A program made the position numbers and the translations under genes. 35,733 bases of DNA, from assembly GCA_903873945.1 (NCBI GenBank), contig CAIQQM010000170.1:1-35733 (forward strand). The letters are read 5' to 3'. This document shows positions 27,632 to 35,733 of the stretch, piece after piece. Position 1 is the first letter of the stretch; every line of letters begins with the position of its first letter. This DNA comes from an uncultured Verrucomicrobiota bacterium. GTDB lineage: Bacteria > Verrucomicrobiota > Verrucomicrobiia > Limisphaerales > UBA8199. Below the pieces are notes generated by a model. It was not told the origin of the DNA, ran no database searches, and saw only the letters and a program-made list of their open reading frames with translations.

Positions 27632-28504
27632 TCACGCCAGCCGCTTCGCTCGCAGTTGGAATTCATCGAGGAATGCCTGCAACAAGGCTGAAGTCTTGCC
27701 TCGCCAGAGCGCTCCAACGACGATCGGCATAAAGTCCGGCAATGGCAATGCCCGCACGTTCACAGCCATCTTTGCCTTCGGCACCTGCACCGACAGGCCG
27801 ATGCCAAAACCGTTCGCCACGTAGGTCTCGATTAAATCAATCGAGCTCACTTCGATGCTCGGAAACCAGTCCACACCCAGCCGGTCCAGCCCTTGCTGGA
27901 AGTTCTTGCAGATGGCCTCGACGCCCGGCAGGCAGATCAGCGGTTCCTGGATTCGATCCCGCCGCCAGAGTTGCTCGGCGGAAGAGATCTCGCTGCCGGC
28001 CTCGACGAGCAACACCAGCGGCAATTCCTTGAGCGCCACCGACCGGATGCCGGGAGCCGATTTCTTTTCAAGGATTGTGATTGCCAGATCCAACTCTTCC
28101 TTTTGCAGCAGGGCTTCGAGCTCGGCCTGGTAGCCTTCGCGCAGGGCGATCTTCAAGTTTGGGAACTTCTTGCGCACGTTTTGGACCAGGTAAGGCAGAT
28201 GGTCGCGCAAGACGATGGTCGAGGCGCCGATGCGGATGTGGCGTGTCTTGCCGCCCTGCAATTCGCTGGTGATCATATCCAGGTTCGAAAAGAAAGGTTG
28301 GACGAACTGATAAAGCTTTTCACCTGCGGGCGTCAACGCGAAGGGACGGCGCTGGAACAGTGCGACCCCCAGATACTCCTCCAACTGGGCGACCTGGCCG
28401 CTCACCGCCGGCTGCTGAATGCCATACGGAATGTTGCGGACCGCTTCGGTGATGCCTCCGTGGCGGGCGACATAATAGAACAGCTCCAGATGATGAATGT
28501 TCAT
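27632..28504 (-). CDS. LysR family transcriptional regulator
   Basis: MNIHHLELFYYVARHGGITEAVRNIPYGIQQPAVSGQVAQLEEYLGVALFQRRPFALTPAGEKLYQ HTH plus substrate-binding domain. Confidence 0.95.
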   Translation of the reverse strand: MNIHHLELFYYVARHGGITEAVRNIPYGIQQPAVSGQVAQLEEYLGVALFQRRPFALTPAGEKLYQFVQPFFSNLDMITSELQGGKTRHIRIGASTIVLRDHLPYLVQNVRKKFPNLKIALREGYQAELEALLQKEELDLAITILEKKSAPGIRSVALKELPLVLLVEAGSEISSAEQLWRRDRIQEPLICLPGVEAICKNFQQGLDRLGVDWFPSIEVSSIDLIETYVANGFGIGLSVQVPKAKMAVNVRALPLPDFMPIVVGALWRGKTSALLQAFLDEFQLRAKRLA

Positions 28505-28589
28505 GCTTCAGTCCTCAGCCTTGCCGGGCCCATCTTGCCGCATCGCCCCGGCCAATGGCAAGGCGCGTTTTGTCCTCGTAGCTGCCGGA

Positions 28590-29030
28590 ACATGCGCCAG
28601 CTTTTGGACTGCGGCGGCTGCCGCTTTGGCAGTGGAGCGTGAGTGTGGCGGGGGACGTTTGCGTGCTTCGGTTCCAGTCAGCCAAACCGAAAGCGGCAGG
28701 GGACTGCCGTAGTCCAAGACGCTTCGCGTTTACGGACGCCGCCTGGAGTATGCGCCAGCTTTTGGACTGCGCCAATCCTCTGGCGCTTTGTGTTTTCCGC
28801 GAGAGATTCCCGTTCGAATTTCTGTGAGAAAATCCGTGTTCAATCCCCTTTCCCCATCTGTGAAATCTGTGCAATCTGTGGCTAAATTCCCGTTCCACAT
28901 CTGTGGTCAGGCCCTCTGGCTTCAATCCGCAATCCGCAATCCGCAATCCGAAATGGAAGATTCCGTGTTCAATCCGTGGCTCAATCCCCTTTCCTCATCT
29001 GTGAAATCTGTGCCATCTGTGGCTAAAAAC
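28590..29030. repeat. Dispersed intergenic repeat block D
   Basis: 28625-28800 resembles 3288-3440; 28850-29030 resembles blocks B and C, with perfect 7-bp 'aatccgc' tandem run. Confidence 0.88.
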
Positions 29031-29335
29031 ACTTGACTCCTCCCGCTTTGCCTTGTTGTATCATACAAATATAATACTTTTATTGTCTTGCGCAGTGAAC
29101 CTGAAAATGCTAAGTGTATGAAAATGAAATGATACAGAGTTCCATGAGCGCCGCAAACGCGACCGCGAGCGGAGTTGAAACCGGGCTCTCTGCCGCTGGA
29201 CGGGGCTCGCAGGCCATGAATGTTTTCAACAAAGCGGGAGGGCTTCTGGCGTTTGGGCGGCATGCGGTTCATCGCCGCCTTCTTACCGGCCCGTCAATCC
29301 GGATGACCGGCAATCCACCGAAAATTCTGTTTTTG

Positions 29336-29371
29336 GTGTACCCAGGTGTACAAAAGTGTACGCGGGTGTAC
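29336..29371. repeat. Four GTGTAC hexamers at exact 10-bp spacing
   Basis: GTGTACccagGTGTACaaaaGTGTACgcggGTGTAC. Confidence 0.9.
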
Positions 29372-29770
29372 CGCACCCCACACTCGCCCCTCGACCATCC
29401 TTTCTCCACTTCCCCGCGCGCACCCAAAAACCGGTCTCAAAACGGCTCAAACAAGTGTCAAAATGGCTCAAAAAGTATCACGGAACAGATTCGGGACGTT
29501 GTCGGCGCGGGGTTCGGCCTGCGGTTTACGAATTCCGCACTCCGCACTCCGCATTCGGCAGGCTGGCATCTTTGAACCGGAATGAAGATTTTAATCCTGG
29601 GAAGTCGGCCTTCGGCTGTTAAATCCATGCCGCCGAAACCGCCCCGTCTCCCCATCGCTAAAACTGATGCTCGCTCAAACTTTTTCGATTAGCGCATTTT
29701 CACTGAGGGCTGTTAAGCTCTGGCGGTAATTCCAAAGTGGTCGCGTAACGAATTTGAGGACTTAATAAAT

Positions 29771-30946
29771 ATGAAGTGCGCCGACATCGAAAAAATCCAG
29801 GAGGCCGGCCTGATCACGGCCGAACAACAACGCCAGATCATCGACCACTTCAAGCTCAGGGAGGAGGGCAACAAGTTTGTGGTGGTCATTTCCTTCGTGG
29901 GCGCAATTCTCGTCGCTTGCGGACTCATCCTGCTCGTTGCTGCCAACTGGGACGGGATCCCGCGCGGCGTGAAAATCGCCGCCGGGCTGCTGCTGATGTT
30001 CGGCGCCCACGGCGCGGGCTGGTACTTGCGCGAGGTGCGGGCAATTTATCGCAAAAGCGGCGAGGCCCTGCATCTTATGGGTTCCGCTCTCTTCCTCGGC
30101 AACATCGCGCTGATTGGCCAAATCTATCATATCTCGTCGCGTGTGCCGGATGCATTCTTGCTCTGGTGGGTTGGGATCGCTGCTTTGCCGTGGTTGCTGC
30201 GTTCCCAAGCCCAGCACATTCTCTGCCTGCTCGCCTTTGGACTTTGGTTCGGTCTCGAAATTAACCAGGAAGGCAGCCTGATTTACTTTGGCCAGGACGA
30301 ATTCCAGATCCTGCTCTATGCCTTGCTGGGCCTGTTTTACCTGGGCTTTGGATATTGTCTGCGGCGAACTCCATTCGCGGATTTTGCTTCCGCTACGGAG
30401 GAATTAGGCCTGTTGGGATTCCTGGCATTCGCTTTTCCCCTGACATGAGAAATATTCTACCGGAACCACGCCGCATCCGCTCCTGTGTGCGGCTGGATAT
30501 TCCCCGCTCTGGCGGGAGTGACGCTGCTGCTGATGGCGGGCGGCGTTATGGGCCTGAAGGACCTGAGCCGGCAATGGCGGTGGACCTGGGGTCTGGCGCT
30601 GGCCGGGGCGATTGGACTGCTGGCCGGCGAGCTGTTTCTTGCGCCCCAATGGTTGCCCGGTTATGGCCGGGACACTGCCGGCTATCATTGGGTTTGCGCA
30701 ATCGCCCTTTTCGTGTTTTGCCTGTTGCAGATCCAGGTCGGCATCAAGCGGCGCTCGCCGTTCATGGCCAATCTGGGCGTCGCTTTCATCGCCTTGGATA
30801 TCCTTGCCACTTACATCAACCTCTTCGGTTCCATGGCCCGCACCGGCCTCATGTTCGTCATCTCCGGCGTCTTCCTGATCCTCTTCGGCATCTACCTCGA
30901 GAAAAAGCGCCGCGTCTTGATGCAGAAAATCAAGGTGGTTAGTTGA
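29771..30946 (+). pseudogene. DUF2157-type membrane protein interrupted by one in-frame TGA (30446-30448)
   Basis: Frame open from 29771 to 30946 apart from TGA: ...LGFLAFAFPLT*EIFYRNHAASAPVCGWIFPALAGVTLLLMAGG...; multiple TM segments; ORF track splits it at the stop. Confidence 0.75.
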
Positions 30947-30972
30947 TCGCTCATGAAGATGAAAGGCCAATT

Positions 30973-31527
30973 ATGAAACTTAAACTCTCGCTCCTTGTTC
31001 TGGTGCTTGCGCTCCAAACCGCGTGGATTCTCGGCACCACTTTTATCCAGGAACGCACACTCGCCGCCGGCACCGTCATTTCGCTCGAAACCCGCCTGGT
31101 CGATCCGCGCGACCTGCTCCGCGGTGACTATGTCACGCTGAATTACAAGATCAGCGACGTCGCCTTCGACCTGTTCTCTTCCGCCCGGACGAACCAGGTG
31201 CCGCCGGGCCAGACCGTTTATGTCGCGTTGGAACCGCGCGGGCAGTTCTACGAAGTCGTGCGGGCTTCAACCGAAGAGCTTGCGCCCGCCGCGGGCCAGG
31301 TCCTGCTCAAGGGGCGCAGTCAATCCAGGTGGAACAGCGCCACGGCAAAAACCGTGCGCGTCCTGTACGGCTTGGAAAGCTACTATGTCCGGGAAGGCAC
31401 AGGCAATCCGCGCGGCAAAAAACTCACCGTCCAGGCCGCCGTGCCCGCTTCCGGACAGGCCCGGATCAAGGAGGTTTTCATTGAAGGCAAGCCCTACGCC
31501 GAAGCGATGAAGGATTTCACGCGATGA
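30973..31527 (+). CDS. GDYXXLXY domain-containing protein
   Basis: ISLETRLVDPRDLLRGDYVTLNYKIS; start at MKLKLSLLVLVLALQTAWILG. Confidence 0.88.
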   Translation: MKLKLSLLVLVLALQTAWILGTTFIQERTLAAGTVISLETRLVDPRDLLRGDYVTLNYKISDVAFDLFSSARTNQVPPGQTVYVALEPRGQFYEVVRASTEELAPAAGQVLLKGRSQSRWNSATAKTVRVLYGLESYYVREGTGNPRGKKLTVQAAVPASGQARIKEVFIEGKPYAEAMKDFTR

Positions 31528-31566
31528 ACCCCGTCATTCGAATGCGCGCCACGGCGCTGTGATTTC

Positions 31567-32031
31567 TCAAAGCTGCAGAAACTCCGGCCGGACGCTCTTT
31601 TCGCCGCAGTGCAGAATTGCCACCGTCCGTGCGAGGCCAAAACGCGGTTTGCCGGCATAGCCCGGGTTGAAAAAAAGCGTCCCGCCGATGATTTCATGAA
31701 AGGGCTTGTGCGTGTGACCGAACACAACCACGTCCGGGCGCTCGCGAGCGATGCGGGATTTGATTTGGTCGCCCGGAGCATGCGGGTTAACGATGTGGTG
31801 CAGATGGAATTTTCGGCCCGCCAACTCGATGACTTCGGCTTGCCTGTAGCGCAGGCCCGGATCATCCGTGTTGCCGCAAACGGCCGTGACGGGCGCGATT
31901 TGTTCCAACTGCAGCAGCAGCCAGGGCAACCCGATGTCGCCTCCGTGCAAAACATGCTTCACCCCGGCAAACAGCTTCGGGATTTGCGGGTCGAAAAAAT
32001 TGTGCGTGTCGGAAATGACACCGATTTTCAT
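31567..32031 (-). CDS. YfcE/MJ0936-family metallophosphoesterase
   Basis: MKIGVISDTHNFFDPQ...VLHGGDIG...AVCGNTDD...VVFGHTHKPFHEIIGGTLFFNPGYAGKPR. Confidence 0.94.
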   Translation of the reverse strand: MKIGVISDTHNFFDPQIPKLFAGVKHVLHGGDIGLPWLLLQLEQIAPVTAVCGNTDDPGLRYRQAEVIELAGRKFHLHHIVNPHAPGDQIKSRIARERPDVVVFGHTHKPFHEIIGGTLFFNPGYAGKPRFGLARTVAILHCGEKSVRPEFLQL

Positions 32032-32136
32032 ATCATGAACGGTTTGGCGTCGGAGATTGATGCACTGTGAGCCGATGCGTGGTGGGAGGGGTGTCTGCTG
32101 CTGTGATCGCCGCGGTTTATCTCCTGATTCCCATCC

Positions 32137-32772
32137 TTACGCCTGGCTTTCCCCCGGAGCTTCTTCTGGTTCTTCGGCCGGTTTTTCCGCCGGCTCTTTT
32201 TCTTTTGCCGATTCGGCGGCTTCGCTGAGCTTCATGGCGCCCGCAAACAATCCGGTGAACAAACCGCCGCTCAGGAGTGTGTTGCGGAAGAACTCAAGGG
32301 TCGTCGGGTAACCGCTCGTGCCCTTTGTCAATGCGATAAGCCAGCCCGCCAGGTCCTTCGCGTATTCCGGGTTGTTGAACGGGTTGAACAGCCAGGCGGC
32401 GGTGTTGGTAACCACATAGAACAGAATGGCGCCAAGAATGCCCCCCGAAAGCAGCCGCAAAAACGAACTGCGCGGATTGAACCGGGTTCCGAACCAAAGG
32501 ATTCCCGCGAAAGCGGCGTAATTGATCAATTGCGCGGCCTTAAAGGCGTTGATGTGCAGGAAGAACAGGTAATAAAGGTTGAGGGCGATGTCGGTGAACA
32601 CCAGGGTTCCCAGAGGCAGCCACCATTTAATCCGGCGTGGAAAGAAGGCCCCGGCACAAAATGCCAGCGCATAAAACGCGCTGAAGTTGGGCGGGAACAA
32701 TCCCGGCCAGCGCGACAAAGCCGCTACTGCCATGAATACGTACGGCAGACAATTGCTCCACTTTCCTTTCAC
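32137..32772 (-). CDS. DUF6580-type putative membrane transport protein
   Basis: RWPGLFPPNFSAFYALAFCAGAFFPRRIKWWLPLGTLVFTDIALNLYY; multiple TM segments; Glu/Pro-rich tail. Confidence 0.8.
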   Translation of the reverse strand: MKGKWSNCLPYVFMAVAALSRWPGLFPPNFSAFYALAFCAGAFFPRRIKWWLPLGTLVFTDIALNLYYLFFLHINAFKAAQLINYAAFAGILWFGTRFNPRSSFLRLLSGGILGAILFYVVTNTAAWLFNPFNNPEYAKDLAGWLIALTKGTSGYPTTLEFFRNTLLSGGLFTGLFAGAMKLSEAAESAKEKEPAEKPAEEPEEAPGESQA

Positions 32773-32834
32773 CGGGACAAGCTTACATCCGCGTCCGCCC
32801 TAAACAAGTCGCTTTGCTGGATTGTCCAGTCGCA

Positions 32835-33995
32835 TCACAGGGCGGATGCCAGAACTTCCGCCAGTTCTTCGCGGGTCAAGGTCAGCGGATTTGTTTTCAT
32901 GCTGCTGGTCCGGACCGCTTTGTCGACCAGCTCGGGGATGTGCTGAGGCGCGACTCCGTAGTCGACCAGGCGCGGGATTTTCAAGTCCCGCGCCAGTTCG
33001 CGGAGCCAGGCAATCCCGTCCTCCGCCTTCGCGTTGGAAACGTCCAGGAGCAGGCAGGCGACTCGGTCATAACGACGGAGAACCTCGCCGGCCGGTTCCC
33101 GGAGGCGCAATGCCCGCAGATTAGCCTCCATCCCTTGAGGCAGGAGAGCGGCGCAGATCCCCCCATGGGGTGCGGAAAACATGCCGCCAATCGGTCCCGA
33201 AAACGCGTGCACAACACCCAGCCCCGCATTCGCCAACGCCAGTCCGCCGAACAGGCTCGCGAGCGCCATATCCTCGCGTGCAGCGGCGTTGCAGCCGTTT
33301 GAAAAAACCGGGCGCAACGACTGGGCGGCGCGGCGGATGCCTTCCACGCACAACGCATCCACCATGGGATTGGCGCGCGAGCAAACAAACGGCTCAATGA
33401 GTTGCGTTAGCGCGTCCATGCCGGTGCTGGCGGTGGCGGCGGGCGGCAAATCGTAAGTCAGTTCCGGGTCAACGAGCGCAATCTTTGGCAGCAGGAGCGG
33501 ACTGCGCAGACTCACTTTGAGCCGATGGGCGGGAGAGCCGAGCACTGCGTTCCTGGTGACTTCCGAACCTGTCCCGGCGGTGGTCGGAATTGCAATAAAC
33601 GGCGCGGAAGGCTCGGTCAACGGTTGCCCGCAGCCAATAATCTCGAGGTAATCAAACAAATCGCCCTTGTTGGCCAGCATCGCCGCAATCGCTTTGCCCG
33701 CATCCAACGCGCTGCCACCTCCAATGCTGATTACGAGTTCAGAGTTCTGTTGTCTCGCCAGTGCAACGCCTTGGCGGACTGTTTCCACTTCCGGTTCGCC
33801 CGGGACAGAAAAAATGGCGGTGGCCATCCCTTGCTCTTGCAACGTGGCCAGCAACCGTTCGACCCGGCGCGTGTGTTGGCCGGTCACAACCAGGGCGCGT
33901 CGGCCAAATTTCGCGGCTACCGGGCCGATTTCCCGCAATGTGCCGGGTCCGAAGATAATCCGCGTCGCGGTGGCAAACTCGAATCGTGTCGTCAT
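32835..33995 (-). CDS. Iron-containing alcohol dehydrogenase
   Basis: FEFATATRIIFGPGTLREIGPVAAKFGRRALVVTG...SIGGGSALDAGKAIAAML...IPTTAGTGSEVT; start chosen at MTTRFEF. Confidence 0.93.
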   Translation of the reverse strand: MTTRFEFATATRIIFGPGTLREIGPVAAKFGRRALVVTGQHTRRVERLLATLQEQGMATAIFSVPGEPEVETVRQGVALARQQNSELVISIGGGSALDAGKAIAAMLANKGDLFDYLEIIGCGQPLTEPSAPFIAIPTTAGTGSEVTRNAVLGSPAHRLKVSLRSPLLLPKIALVDPELTYDLPPAATASTGMDALTQLIEPFVCSRANPMVDALCVEGIRRAAQSLRPVFSNGCNAAAREDMALASLFGGLALANAGLGVVHAFSGPIGGMFSAPHGGICAALLPQGMEANLRALRLREPAGEVLRRYDRVACLLLDVSNAKAEDGIAWLRELARDLKIPRLVDYGVAPQHIPELVDKAVRTSSMKTNPLTLTREELAEVLASAL

Positions 33996-34005
33996 CGAAA
34001 CTACG

Positions 34006-34311
34006 TCACCAGTCCTGGTCATCCGGAAAAACATTCACAAACTTCACGCTGGCGCGCGGCTCAGCCATCATGGGCGCGACGGCGTCCCGCCAGGCCTGGT
34101 AATGCCTCGTTTCTTTGTGCGCCGCGGGCGCCTCCGGCGTGCGATAGGCTTCCACCAGCACGAAGCGAGTTGGGTCGTCCTGCTGCTGGACGGCATCGAA
34201 CTTTGCGATGCCCGGTTCTTTCAAGCTTTCCCGCGCATTGGCAATGGTGACTCGCTTGAAGGTTTCAACGCATTCCGGCTTTACGCGCACATGAACGTGA
34301 ACAATGAGCAT
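34006..34311 (-). CDS. Antibiotic biosynthesis monooxygenase (ABM) domain / putative quinol monooxygenase
   Basis: [74 protein letters not shown]. Confidence 0.9.
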   Translation of the reverse strand: MLIVHVHVRVKPECVETFKRVTIANARESLKEPGIAKFDAVQQQDDPTRFVLVEAYRTPEAPAAHKETRHYQAWRDAVAPMMAEPRASVKFVNVFPDDQDW

Positions 34312-34386
34312 GGGTTCCCTTTATTTTTGCCATCCGGAGTTCCACCTCTAACGTGTTTCGGCAGAAAAAGCAAAGCCTTCCAAGGG

Positions 34387-35025
34387 CTACTTCTGCCCCG
34401 TGGCCGGCGCCGCTTTGCCGGTCGGTTGGTACAAGCCGGCCTTAATAAAAGGTTCAAGGTAGGCGCCGTAACCGGCTTTCTCCATTTCTCCGACCGGGAC
34501 GAAGCGCAGGGAGGCTGAGTTGATGCAATAGCGCAGGCCCGTTGGCCGCGGTCCGTCATTAAACACATGGCCAAGATGGGAGTCGGCGGCTTTGGACCTG
34601 ACCTCGATCCGCTCCATGCCATGCGAACTGTCTGTGCGCTCGACAATCCCGGTGCTCACAAGCGGACGTGTGAAACTTGGCCAGCCGCACCCGGAATCAA
34701 ACTTGTTCAGGGAGCTGAAAAGGGGTTCCCCCGAAACAATGTCCACGTAAATGCCCGGTTTTTTGTTGTCATAGAAACTGTTGTGAAATGCGGGCTCAGT
34801 GGCGGCGTGTTGCGTCACTTCATACTCCATCGGCGTCAGTTTCTTTTTTAGTTGCTCAGGGGGTGGTTTTTGGAATTTGTCCATGGCAGAATTGGTGGAG
34901 GCTTGCCGGACGGTCGCGGGATTTGATGAGATGATCTGTGATTGGGCCGGTGAGCAGATGCTCGCCGTGAGCAATGCCTGAACCGTCACTCCCGTCAGCC
35001 AGCCCGTTGATTTCATTTGGCCCAT
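34387..35025 (-). CDS. msrB: Peptide-methionine (R)-S-oxide reductase with signal peptide
   Basis: [58 protein letters not shown]-terminal [26 protein letters not shown]. Confidence 0.93.
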   Translation of the reverse strand: MGQMKSTGWLTGVTVQALLTASICSPAQSQIISSNPATVRQASTNSAMDKFQKPPPEQLKKKLTPMEYEVTQHAATEPAFHNSFYDNKKPGIYVDIVSGEPLFSSLNKFDSGCGWPSFTRPLVSTGIVERTDSSHGMERIEVRSKAADSHLGHVFNDGPRPTGLRYCINSASLRFVPVGEMEKAGYGAYLEPFIKAGLYQPTGKAAPATGQK

Positions 35026-35172
35026 GGAAAAGGATAGCACAAGTGAGGTAAATTCCCCAAAGCCCCCCGTGTTCCCTGCGGTCCTTCAAACCGTCCCGCC
35101 CAGTGAAAACCGGTTCTGAAAAGCCTTGCCCGTTCCCGAAGCAGGGCCCATAGTGGGTGCGAGGCTTGGGTC

Positions 35173-35733
35173 GTGAAAGTACTCTTCATTTATTCTCTGC
35201 GCGATGGGTTGACGAGCAGGCATCCGCTTGCATCGCTGGGAGATATTCATATTGGCATCTCCTATATTTCTGCCCATTTGAAATCCCGCGGGCACACGAC
35301 GCGCCTGACCGTGCTCAGCAGCGAAATGCCTTCGCGGAGCCTCGCCCTCGTCGAGTCTGTGGTCGCCGAGTTCGACCCCGAATTGGTAGCCTTCACGGCC
35401 GTATCCACGCAGTACCCGTTCATCAGCCAGGTCGCGCGGCGCCTGAAGCAGAAATGGCCAAAAAAATTCCTCCTTTTGGGCGGGATTCATGCCTCGGTTC
35501 GACCGCAGGAAGTGATTCGGGATGCTTTCGACGCGGTTTGTATCGGCGAGGGGGAATTACCCACTGCCGAATTGCTCGATCGCCTGCAGGCCGGCCAGGC
35601 CCCGCGCGGAATTCCGAATCTATGGTTCAAATTCGGTGATGGTTCGGTGGAGCAAAATCCCACGCGCCCTTTCGTATCGACGCTGGAGCAATTTCCGTTG
35701 CCAGACCGGGAAATGTGGCACGACTGGGTGAAC
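35173..35733 (+). CDS. B12-binding domain radical SAM protein, N-terminal part (cut by window edge)
   Basis: GTG start, open to edge: VKVLFIYSLRDGLTSRHPLASLGDIHIGISYISAHLKSRGHTTRLTVLS...FDPELVAFTAVSTQYPFISQVARRLKQKWPKKFLLLGGIHASVRPQEVIRDAFDAVCIGEGELPTAELLDRL...FPLPDREMW; absent from ORF track. Confidence 0.88.
   Translation, partial: MKVLFIYSLRDGLTSRHPLASLGDIHIGISYISAHLKSRGHTTRLTVLSSEMPSRSLALVESVVAEFDPELVAFTAVSTQYPFISQVARRLKQKWPKKFLLLGGIHASVRPQEVIRDAFDAVCIGEGELPTAELLDRLQAGQAPRGIPNLWFKFGDGSVEQNPTRPFVSTLEQFPLPDREMWHDWVN

Noticed and set aside
27420-29040. ORFs encoding 'GFNPQSAIRNPQSEMEDSVFN...' peptides
   Set aside because: Translations of the dispersed intergenic repeat; overlapping in several frames, no RBS or domain support
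29114-29575. 153-aa + strand ORF
   Set aside because: Runs through GTGTAC array and 'ccgcactccgcactc' repeats; coding unlikely

Overview
35.7 kb chromosomal window from a bacterium that looks like Verrucomicrobia (Pedosphaera/Limisphaera-type), judged from protein style: TN-rich secreted proteins, A|FTLAE pseudopilins, FYRV...P C-termini. Left edge: 5' part of pgi (missing from the ORF track), pgm, a decayed AI-2E transporter tail, tRNA-Leu(CAG) and a frameshifted, truncated tyrosine integrase. The centre (about 3.7-26.7 kb, nearly all minus strand) is an envelope/secretion locus: PilM, PilN-, PilO- and PilP-like proteins, a secretin, PilX-like and pseudopilin genes, and three large secreted proteins (C10 peptidase fused to a NHL propeller; 1.6 kaa NHL/FN3/possible cohesin-dockerin protein; autotransporter-repeat-like protein). 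A sugar module (FdtA-like ketoisomerase, DegT aminotransferase, 63-aa ORF, GT2) sits between pilP and the secretin. Two paralogous single-domain response regulators with an unusual insertion bracket the locus. The right third is mostly ordinary metabolism (LysR, DUF2157 with an in-frame TGA plus GDYXXLXY, phosphodiesterase, DUF6580, Fe-ADH, ABM monooxygenase, MsrB, edge-truncated B12/radical SAM). Intergenic space carries a dispersed non-coding repeat family, including a 65-bp perfect repeat 24 kb apart. All assignments come from reading sequence and recalled family motifs; no database search was run.
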